Positions 1-5,228 of a stretch of DNA of 6,826 nt are shown in pieces (the first letter of the stretch is position 1; each line of letters begins with the position of its first letter). The translations under genes and the position numbers were made by a program. The DNA is from Bacteroidales bacterium (GTDB lineage: Bacteria; Bacteroidota; Bacteroidia; Bacteroidales; JAOZTL01), in contig JAOZTL010000173.1 in assembly GCA_029942205.1 (NCBI GenBank), positions 1 to 6,826 on the forward strand, written 5' to 3'. The notes under the pieces are model-generated. The model was given only the letters and a program-made list of their open reading frames with translations, had not been told where the DNA came from and did not search any database.

Positions 1-17
1 ACTTGTTATTAAGTGAT

Positions 18-42
18 TACAGAAAAACTTAACGAAGTGTTG
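18..42 (-). repeat. Short repeat, fullest copy (CTTCGTTAAG family)
   Basis: Read on the minus strand this is CAACACTTCGTTAAG followed by TTTTTCTGTA. The first 14 bases recur exactly on the plus strand at 5064-5077. The second part, through TTCGTTAAG to CTGTA, recurs on the minus strand at 5186-5170 with two fewer T residues. A 14 base exact match alone could be chance in AT-rich DNA; the split match to two sites in a single other intergenic region makes a small repeat family more likely. Function unknown. Confidence 0.4.
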
Positions 43-118
43 TTATAAGCACCTGTGAAAAATTAATTGTATATTTACTTATGGGCAAATTATTGATTAA
101 TAATATCTTGCATAAGTG

Positions 119-150
119 CGTAAGCAACATCAAAAAGGTCGAAGACCTTA
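119..150 (+). repeat. Dispersed repeat, copy A, with terminal stem-loop
   Basis: The unit starts CGTAA, has the core AACATCAAA, and ends in the hairpin AAGGTC-GAA-GACCTT (135-149). Copy B (299-330) matches it in the same register at 27 of 32 positions. Copy C (2019-1990, minus strand) matches with one extra A and three substitutions. The perfect inverted repeat at the 3' end suggests a structured RNA or a REP-like element. A second inverted pair, GCATAAG (110-116) with CTTATGC (147-153), encloses this copy and would compete with the small hairpin. Confidence 0.6.
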
Positions 151-197
151 TGCATAAAAAGCAATAAAAATTTAAAATAAGCGTTTATAAGATAAGT

Positions 198-224
198 GCG
201 GTTTGGTGTCGTGAACCAAGACGC
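198..224 (+). other. Stem-loop upstream of the orphan terminator
   Basis: GCG (198-200) pairs with CGC (222-224). After a single G/A mismatch, T202 pairs with G220 and TTGGT (203-207) pairs with ACCAA (215-219), leaving a 7 base loop (208-214). It lies 34 bases before the terminator hairpin on the same strand and outside any gene, so it may be part of a short non-coding transcript. I found no TAnnTTTG promoter box in front of it, and a chance hairpin is possible. Confidence 0.35.
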
Positions 225-257
225 ATGATAAAGCAAATTGATTGATAAATGAAATGG

Positions 258-291
258 AAATGAGCAACTAGTACAGTTGCTCATTTTTTTT
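258..291 (+). terminator. Rho-independent terminator, plus orientation
   Basis: A perfect stem, TGAGCAACT (261-269) with AGTTGCTCA (275-283), encloses a 5 base loop (AGTAC) and extends by three A-T pairs (258-260 with 284-286). The T run spans 284-291, giving eight T residues on the plus strand. In the minus direction, that of prfC, the hairpin is followed by CC rather than a T run, so it is a poor terminator for prfC. It therefore seems to end a plus-strand transcript that starts left of 258, yet no coding region lies there. It could serve a gene outside the window or a small RNA. Confidence 0.8.
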
Positions 292-298
292 GTTTATA

Positions 299-330
299 CG
301 TAAATAACATCAAATAGGTCGAATATCTTA
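299..330 (+). repeat. Dispersed repeat, copy B, overlapping the prfC stop codon
   Basis: This matches copy A (119-150) at 27 of 32 positions, sharing CGTAA, AACATCAAA and AGGTCGAA. Its hairpin is decayed: AGGT still pairs with TATCT-end bases through a G-T wobble, but the closing C/T pair is lost. The last three bases (328-330, TTA) are the complement of the prfC stop codon, so the repeat ends exactly where prfC ends. Together with copy C it brackets prfC, the two copies pointing inward. Confidence 0.55.
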
Positions 331-1905
331 GAATTCTGATTTGAAATGAAATTGGATGTTTTTGAAATTTTGTTGTGCCATAGAAAGTGAATAAGCCGAA
401 TCTGCCAAAAACACATCCTTTCCGTGTTTATCCAAAGCCATTGCATGATGTTTCTTTCGTTTAAACTCTGTTATTTCATCATCATCACCAGTAATCCAGC
501 ATGCTTTGTGTAGCTGTATGGATTCGTATCGAGAGCTTGCACCGTACTCATGCTGCAAGCGATATTCTATTACTTCAAACTGTAAAGCACCCACAGTACC
601 AATTATTTTCCGCCCATTACTATTCAGTGTAAACAATTGTGCAACACCTTCGTCCATCAATTGATCGATGCCTTTTGCCAATTGTTTTGATTTCATGGGG
701 TTGGCATTTTCGATATACCGAAACAATTCGGGCGAGAACGTGGGGATGCCCGTGAAATGAATTTTTTCGCCTTCAGTAAGGCTATCACCAATCTTGAAAT
801 TTCCTGTGTCGTAAATACCAACAATATCGCCAGGAAAAGCTTCTTCGACAATCGACTTCTTTTGTGCCATGAAAGCGGTTGGGTTCGAGAATTTCAGCTT
901 TTTATTTGCCTTTACATGCAGGTAGTTGGTGTTGCGCTTGAATGTGCCCGAGCAAACTTTGACAAACGCAATGCGATCACGATGTTTGGGATCCATGTTG
1001 GCATGGATTTTAAACACAAAACCTGAAAATTTTTCTTCCGTAGGTAGTACTTTCCTCTCAATAGTTTGGCTCGGCAATGGGCTAGGAGCGATGTTGATGA
1101 AGCAATTAAGCAAATCGTGTACTCCAAAATTGTTTAGTGCGCTACCAAAAAAGATGGGCGATATTTTTCCTTCTAAATAATCTTGTTGCGAAAATTTGGG
1201 ATAAACTCCTTGTACCAATTCTAATTCTTCGCGTAAAATCTCTGCTTGTTCTGTCCCTACTAATTGATCGATCTCCGAATTTTGAATATCGTTTATTTCG
1301 GTTGCTTCTTGTCGTGTTTGAGTATTGATAGTGTCGAAGAAGTTGAATTTTTGTTCATAAATATTATACACTCCCTTAAAATTGTGCCCCATACCTATCG
1401 GCCAACTTAGCGGCTGAACGTGTATGCCTAATTTTTCTTCAATTTCATCAATTAGCTCAAATGCGTCTTTTCCCTCTCTATCCATTTTATTGATAAAAAT
1501 CATGACAGGCGTTTTGCGCATCCGACAGACATTCACGAGCTTCTCTGTTTGAGCTTCAACACCTTTAGCTACATCAACCACCACAATCACGCTGTCTACC
1601 GCAGTGAGTGTGCGGTAGGTATCTTCTGCAAAATCTTGGTGTCCTGGCGTATCGAGAATGTTGATTTTGATGTCTCGATATTCAAAGCCCATTACCGACG
1701 TAGCGACAGAAATACCTCTTTGGCGTTCTATCTCCATAAAATCGGACGTGGCTGTTTTTTTTATTTTGTTTGATTTGACAGCACCTGCAACATGAATCGC
1801 TCCTCCAAAAAGAAGTAATTTCTCGGTCAGTGTTGTTTTTCCTGCATCAGGATGGCTGATGATGGCAAATGTACGACGGCGTTTTATCTCAGTTTGTAAA
1901 TCCAT
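328..1905 (-). CDS. prfC: Peptide chain release factor 3 (RF3), translational GTPase
   Basis: RF3 is a cytoplasmic GTPase that removes RF1 or RF2 from the ribosome after peptide release, recycling them during termination. The 525 residues match the usual RF3 length (E. coli about 529). The G domain is complete: P-loop SHPDAGKT (17-24), switch I QRGIS (62-66), DTPGH (85-89), NKMD (139-142) and GSAL (253-256). The RF3-typical run EDTYRTLTAVD (94-104) separates it from EF-G and TypA. The beta-barrel domain II covers about 290-375 and the RF3 C-terminal domain about 388-525, including GTVGALQFEV (435-444). The ATG at 1903-1905 places the conserved RRRTFAIISHPDAGKT at residue 9, as in the family. 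No Shine-Dalgarno is seen; a -7 box match lies just upstream (1932-1939). It is transcribed away from the che genes, with no functional link evident. No frameshift or missing motif. Confidence 0.97.
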   Translation of the reverse strand: MDLQTEIKRRRTFAIISHPDAGKTTLTEKLLLFGGAIHVAGAVKSNKIKKTATSDFMEIERQRGISVATSVMGFEYRDIKINILDTPGHQDFAEDTYRTLTAVDSVIVVVDVAKGVEAQTEKLVNVCRMRKTPVMIFINKMDREGKDAFELIDEIEEKLGIHVQPLSWPIGMGHNFKGVYNIYEQKFNFFDTINTQTRQEATEINDIQNSEIDQLVGTEQAEILREELELVQGVYPKFSQQDYLEGKISPIFFGSALNNFGVHDLLNCFINIAPSPLPSQTIERKVLPTEEKFSGFVFKIHANMDPKHRDRIAFVKVCSGTFKRNTNYLHVKANKKLKFSNPTAFMAQKKSIVEEAFPGDIVGIYDTGNFKIGDSLTEGEKIHFTGIPTFSPELFRYIENANPMKSKQLAKGIDQLMDEGVAQLFTLNSNGRKIIGTVGALQFEVIEYRLQHEYGASSRYESIQLHKACWITGDDDEITEFKRKKHHAMALDKHGKDVFLADSAYSLSMAQQNFKNIQFHFKSEF

Positions 1906-1931
1906 TTTTATCTTGTATATTTATTAAGCTG

Positions 1932-1939
1932 CAAAAGTA
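1932..1939 (-). promoter_or_regulatory. Probable prfC promoter, Bacteroidota -7 box
   Basis: On the minus strand the sequence is TACTTTTG, an exact fit to TAnnTTTG, the -7 element of the primary sigma factor in Bacteroidota, and is followed by C as is common. It would start transcription near 1925-1927, giving a leader of about 20 bases before the prfC ATG. No clear TTG -33 element lies at the expected distance upstream; that stretch is only A/T rich. The position and exact box match support the call. Confidence 0.6.
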
Positions 1940-1970
1940 CATATTTTCTTTTTTTGTTTAAAAATAATTA

Positions 1971-1978
1971 TACCTTTG
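1971..1978 (+). promoter_or_regulatory. Possible che cluster promoter, Bacteroidota -7 box
   Basis: TACCTTTG on the plus strand fits TAnnTTTG exactly. A TTG occurs at 1954-1956, but the 14 base spacing is shorter than the usual 19-21 bases, so the -33 part is doubtful. Transcription would begin near 1984-1986, about 180 bases before the receiver gene, and the transcript would open directly with the hairpin of repeat copy C. A closer promoter cannot be excluded: the region around 2101-2127 has TTG and TATAGCTTTTG, which fits the box only with an extra base. Confidence 0.45.
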
Positions 1979-1989
1979 AATGAATAAGG

Positions 1990-2019
1990 AAGGTCTTTGA
2001 CCTTTTTTGATGTTATTTA
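1990..2019 (-). repeat. Dispersed repeat, copy C, inverted, upstream of prfC
   Basis: On the minus strand it reads TAAATAACATC, an A run, then AGGTCAAAGACCTT, matching copy A apart from one inserted A and three substitutions. Its hairpin is intact: AAGGTC (1990-1995), loop TTT, GACCTT (1999-2004). On the plus strand the stem can extend to 1986-2008 through G-T and A-T pairs, and the T residues 2003-2008 form its 3' arm and tail, so it looks like a weak terminator or attenuator in the che direction. Its orientation is opposite to copies A and B, and it points towards prfC. Confidence 0.6.
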
Positions 2020-2167
2020 TGCAATTATGTAGATTTATGTTGTTTAATTATACTAAATTATTGTAGTATTTTAGTGTGAAATTAAGGATGAAGACCTACA
2101 TTGGTTAATAGCTTGGTATAGCTTTTGATTAAAAATAAATTAAGAACAATTTTAGAATAGTAAAAAA

Positions 2168-2533
2168 ATGGGAAAAACAATTATTGTTGTCGATGATTTT
2201 AGAAATACACGCTCTATTGTGGTCAATAGTTTGGAAAAAGAAGGCTTTACTGTGTTTGAAGCTGCCGATGGTTTGGAAGGTCTGAAATTATTTGATGGTA
2301 AAGAAATTGATTTATTAGTAACAGACTTGAATATGCCAAATTTGGACGGGCTCGAATTAGCTGCCGAAATAAAAACAATTCCACAATATCGGTTTATTCC
2401 TATACTGATATTATCGACAGAAACGAGTAAAGAAAAAAAACAAAAAGCCAAGGAAATAGGCGTTACTGGCTGGGTACAAAAACCATTTCAATTAAATAGG
2501 TTTATGATGTTTATCAACAAAGTATTGCGCTGA
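2168..2533 (+). CDS. CheY-like single-domain response regulator
   Basis: This is a 121-residue stand-alone receiver domain with no output domain, as in CheY. It probably accepts phosphate from CheA, encoded directly downstream, and acts by binding a motor or other target. The acidic pocket is D9-D10 (VVDD), the phosphoacceptor D53 (VTDLNMPNLDG, 51-61) and the switch lysine K105 (QKPF). The residue equivalent to E. coli CheY T87 is S83, and the switch aromatic equivalent to Y106 is W102. The opening VVDDF and the stretch after it resemble CheY, with one residue fewer between the acidic pair and D53. The start is the ATG right after a run of seven A, with no Shine-Dalgarno. Its TGA overlaps the cheA ATG by one base, implying translational coupling. 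A role as CheY is inferred from size and neighbours; a CheA-linked regulator of another output is possible. Confidence 0.92.
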   Translation: MGKTIIVVDDFRNTRSIVVNSLEKEGFTVFEAADGLEGLKLFDGKEIDLLVTDLNMPNLDGLELAAEIKTIPQYRFIPILILSTETSKEKKQKAKEIGVTGWVQKPFQLNRFMMFINKVLR

Positions 2534-4476
2534 TGGATGAATATAAAGATGATTTTATAGAAGAAGCAAAAGATTTAATTGAGGGATTGGAGCAAAAACT
2601 GATTCGACTTGAAACCGAGCCTGAAAATGAAGAATTGATTGCTTCCTTTTTTCGTGTGATGCATACCTTAAAAGGATCTAGTGGAATGTTTGGGTTTAAT
2701 CAAATAGAAAAATTGGCACATTTGTACGAAACCTTATTGGATCAAATCCGAAACCATGAACAGAAAATGAATCCATATCTTTTGTCGCTTTCTTTTAAAA
2801 CAATCGACTTTATTCGCATGCGCTTGACGCAACCCGATAGTAACGCAATCGAAATGTTTAATGAGTTAAAAAAACAACTGCAAGAGAGTGTCGGAAATGA
2901 AACAAGTGTAGAACAAGAGGAAGTAGAAGTGAAAGTGAAAAAAGAAAGTCAAACTATTGGATTAAATAGCTGTACTATTAGTTTTTTTCCTGAGGGAGAT
3001 ATTTGCCAGCGAGGCATAAATCCACTTAATATATTGGAAGAAGTTCGTGATTTGGCTGAAAAATATACCGTTAAAGTAGACACGCATTTAATTCCAAATT
3101 TGGATGAATTAAACCATACTACTTGTTTCTTTTCGTGGGAATTAAACATAGAAATAAGTCAGCCAATTAGTAAAATTGAAGATATATTTATCTTTGTGTT
3201 TGATGAATTTAGTATTGACAAAATAATAGAAAAACAAGAACCTGAATTGGAGTTGCAAGAAGAAGTGGCTATTGCCGAAACGGAAGCACCTAATTTGGAA
3301 GATCAAATGAAAGCATTGTCTGAACATCAGACTAAAATGATAAAAGTTTCTGCCACTAAATTAGACGATTTGATTAATTTGGTGAGTGAATTGATTACCG
3401 AAAAAGCAAAATTGCAACTCATCGCAAAAAAATATAAAATACGAGAATTAAATCATGTCTCAGAAAAAATAGACCGTTTATCGGTACAATTTAGAGACAA
3501 TGCATTGCATGTTCGGTTGATTCCTATTGGCGAAATAACTCAAAAATTTCGACGACTGGTGCGAGACTTATCTTTAGAAATGGAAAAGAAAATCGACTTT
3601 ATCGTAGATGGAGAACAAACAGAGCTAGACAAAGCAATGATTGATAGCGTGTCGGGTCCATTGATGCATATCCTACGCAATAGTATCGACCATGGAATAG
3701 AGAAAACAGACGAACGAATCCGAAACAATAAACCAGAAGAAGGAGTTATTAAATTAACGGCATTCTATTACGGATCGAATGTGATGATCCAAATTCAGGA
3801 TGACGGACGAGGGATCAACTTAGAAGCGGTGAAAGCAAAAGCTGTATCTAAAGGAGTTATTGCTGCTAATGAAAAACTTAGCGAGAAAGAAATGTACGAC
3901 TTGTTATTTATGCCAGGCTTTTCGATGAGCGAAAAAATTTCTGAAATATCGGGACGAGGCGTTGGAATGGATATTTTGAAACGAAATATTTATAAATTAC
4001 AAGGCGAAATTGATATAGATTCGGAATTGGGATTGGGAACTATTGTTACAATAAAACTTCCGATAACATTATCGATTGTTGATACTTTGCATATTCGAGT
4101 AGGAGAATTAAATTTGCTTCTACCAATGAGCATTGTAGCTAGTTGCAATGAAATAGAGTATGATAAAATTAAAAACAACACAAACAAGCAAGTAGAGATA
4201 GAAGAAAAATTGATTTCTTATATCGACTTGAGAGACGAATTTGAACAGACAAGAGACACCAAAAAAGAGGATCAAGTGGTGGTAGTGAATTATGGCGAGC
4301 AAAAAGTAGGGCTGGTGCTTGACGAAATAGTTGGCGAAAACCAAGCTGTACTCAAACCGCTCGGAAGCTTATACTCGTTTCAAGAAGTATTTTCGGGGGC
4401 AAGTATTTTGGGCGACGGACAATTAGCTTTAATTCTGGAAGTGAAGAAATTAATTCAAAAAATATTCAACAAATAA
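2533..4476 (+). CDS. cheA: Chemotaxis sensor histidine kinase CheA
   Basis: CheA is the cytoplasmic kinase of the receptor array. It phosphorylates itself on the P1 histidine and passes the phosphate to CheY-type receivers. At 647 residues it has the full five-domain plan. P1 (about 1-110) carries the phosphosite H44 in HTLKGSSGMFGF. A P2-like regulatory domain (about 142-232) has GINPLNILEEV and CFFSWELNIE, the form found in many non-enteric CheAs. A Glu-rich linker (233-266) leads to the P3 dimerisation helices (about 267-330). The P4 ATP-binding domain (about 331-512) has the N box HILRNSIDHG (379-388), G1 DDGRG (423-427), F box LLFMPGF (457-463), G2 GRGVGMD (474-480) and GLGT (500-503). 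P5, CheW-like, spans about 513-647. All catalytic motifs are intact. The ATG overlaps the receiver's stop (TGATG) and its own stop overlaps the cheW ATG (TAATG), so the three genes form one operon. Confidence 0.97.
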   Translation: MDEYKDDFIEEAKDLIEGLEQKLIRLETEPENEELIASFFRVMHTLKGSSGMFGFNQIEKLAHLYETLLDQIRNHEQKMNPYLLSLSFKTIDFIRMRLTQPDSNAIEMFNELKKQLQESVGNETSVEQEEVEVKVKKESQTIGLNSCTISFFPEGDICQRGINPLNILEEVRDLAEKYTVKVDTHLIPNLDELNHTTCFFSWELNIEISQPISKIEDIFIFVFDEFSIDKIIEKQEPELELQEEVAIAETEAPNLEDQMKALSEHQTKMIKVSATKLDDLINLVSELITEKAKLQLIAKKYKIRELNHVSEKIDRLSVQFRDNALHVRLIPIGEITQKFRRLVRDLSLEMEKKIDFIVDGEQTELDKAMIDSVSGPLMHILRNSIDHGIEKTDERIRNNKPEEGVIKLTAFYYGSNVMIQIQDDGRGINLEAVKAKAVSKGVIAANEKLSEKEMYDLLFMPGFSMSEKISEISGRGVGMDILKRNIYKLQGEIDIDSELGLGTIVTIKLPITLSIVDTLHIRVGELNLLLPMSIVASCNEIEYDKIKNNTNKQVEIEEKLISYIDLRDEFEQTRDTKKEDQVVVVNYGEQKVGLVLDEIVGENQAVLKPLGSLYSFQEVFSGASILGDGQLALILEVKKLIQKIFNK

Positions 4477-4961
4477 TGCTTGATAAAATGGGTCATTTAC
4501 GTAATCTTTCACAATCTTATTTGAGCTTTCTGATGCATTCAGAAATGTTTGCTATACCAACGAAAGGTGTTGTTGAAATAGTAGAAAGTAATTCAATACT
4601 AAAAGTGCCTCAAACACCTCACTTTATGAGTGGGATAATTTATTTTAGAGGAAAAATTGTGCCCGTTGTTGATATTGCCGAAAAACTAAATTTAGGTAAA
4701 ACGGAACGAAAAACAAATATGACCATTATTATTATCGAAAAACAAATAAATGAGCATTTAGAACTTATTGGTTTCTTGGTAGATAAAGCAAAGGGAGTAC
4801 ACGAAATAAGAGAAACGGAATTTGAAAAAGTACCTGTGCATAGTGGCGAAATGGATATTAAATTATTTAAAGGAATTAAGAGAATAAAAGGTCAATTTGT
4901 ATTTGTGTTGGATAATGAAAAAATATTTTCCTTAGAAACTCTTATGAAGGGATTTAAGTAA
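4476..4961 (+). CDS. cheW: Chemotaxis coupling protein CheW
   Basis: CheW is a cytoplasmic adaptor that joins the receptor tip to the P5 domain of CheA in the array. The 161 residues form a single CheW domain (about 14-158), with typical family length. Recognisable segments are YLSFLMHSEMFAIP (15-28), VVEIVE (32-37), the loop IIYFRGKIVPVVDI (54-67), GFLVDKAKGVHEI (99-111) and FVFVLDNEKIF (141-151). R58 matches the conserved arginine of E. coli CheW (R62), which is needed for receptor binding, and D66 the conserved Asp of PVVD. The ATG at 4476 is chosen because it overlaps the cheA stop (TAATG), a coupling arrangement repeated from the receiver/cheA junction. A second in-frame ATG at residue 5 would lose nothing conserved. 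No clear terminator follows, so read-through into the receptor gene is possible. Confidence 0.95.
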   Translation: MLDKMGHLRNLSQSYLSFLMHSEMFAIPTKGVVEIVESNSILKVPQTPHFMSGIIYFRGKIVPVVDIAEKLNLGKTERKTNMTIIIIEKQINEHLELIGFLVDKAKGVHEIRETEFEKVPVHSGEMDIKLFKGIKRIKGQFVFVLDNEKIFSLETLMKGFK

Positions 4962-5063
4962 ATACTTCTGGCTATTTATTATCACTTACGTGCTTGGATA
5001 ACGCTATTATAGCCAATAACCGATCATAGATAATGGTTGAAATAATTAATTGCTCAGCACAAT

Positions 5064-5077
5064 CAACACTTCGTTAA
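5064..5077 (+). repeat. Short repeat piece (CTTCGTTAA family), cheW-mcp gap
   Basis: CAACACTTCGTTAA here is the exact reverse complement of 29-42. Its last eight bases, TTCGTTAA (5070-5077), also form an inverted pair with TTAACGAA at 5179-5186, about 100 bases further on. The homology to the 18-42 copy stops after the 14 bases, so this looks like a half copy. Function unknown; chance cannot be excluded for a match this short. Confidence 0.35.
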
Positions 5078-5147
5078 ATTATGAAATATTAATTACAAAT
5101 TAAAACACAGATTTTCAACGACTCATTTAAAACAAACAATGCTGTTC

Positions 5148-5186
5148 AGTTTTCTGTAAATCAAATATATACAGAAACTTAACGAA
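5148..5186 (+). repeat. Stem-loop and short repeat piece ahead of the mcp gene
   Basis: AGTTTTCTGTA (5148-5158) can pair with TACAGAAACT (5170-5179) with one bulged T, around an 11 base loop. The right arm continues into TTAACGAA, so 5170-5186 repeats the segment at 18-36 (TACAGAAA, then AAACTTAACGAA) except for two missing A residues. There is no T run after the hairpin, so it is not a convincing terminator. It ends about 40 bases before the receptor ATG and would lie in the leader of any transcript reading through from cheW. Confidence 0.35.
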
Positions 5187-5228
5187 CCATTACACAATGA
5201 AATACTACAACTTATAACATTTAAATGT

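Larger units (their letters stand above)
1..327. other. Intergenic region downstream of prfC, no protein gene seen
   Basis: All three plus-strand frames meet a stop within the first 33 bases, so no gene runs in from the left on that strand, and the minus frames are also closed early. The stretch contains a short repeat piece (18-42), two copies of a dispersed 30 bp repeat (119-150 and 299-330), a stem-loop (198-224) and a plus-strand intrinsic terminator (258-291). A 64-codon minus-strand open frame (90-284) begins inside the terminator hairpin and has no recognisable domain, so I do not call it. I see no tRNA, rRNA or known riboswitch here. Confidence 0.7.

Noticed and set aside
90..284. A 64-codon minus-strand open frame downstream of prfC
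   Set aside because: Its start codon lies inside the terminator hairpin, it runs through repeat copy A, and the Phe/Leu-rich product has no recognisable domain.
119..330. Repeat copies A and B as a CRISPR array
   Set aside because: There are only two degenerate direct copies about 150 bp apart, the third copy is inverted 1.7 kb away, and no cas gene is present.
2050..2069. Small inverted repeat ATACTA / TAGTAT in the che leader as an operator
   Set aside because: Six A/T-rich pairs are expected by chance in spacer DNA of this composition, and no second copy supports it.
2083..2097. A fourth copy of the hairpin repeat (AAGGATGAAGACCTA)
   Set aside because: It matches only the hairpin part of the repeat, the stem is broken by the AT for TC change, and the AACATCAAA core is not found upstream.
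1905..2168. A functional link between prfC and chemotaxis
   Set aside because: The genes are divergent, belong to unrelated pathways and share only spacer DNA; adjacency alone is not evidence.
2152..2451. A 99-codon minus-strand open frame
   Set aside because: It is antisense to the receiver gene, whose phosphorylation-site residues are read in the plus frame; the Ser/Phe-rich product looks like a shadow.
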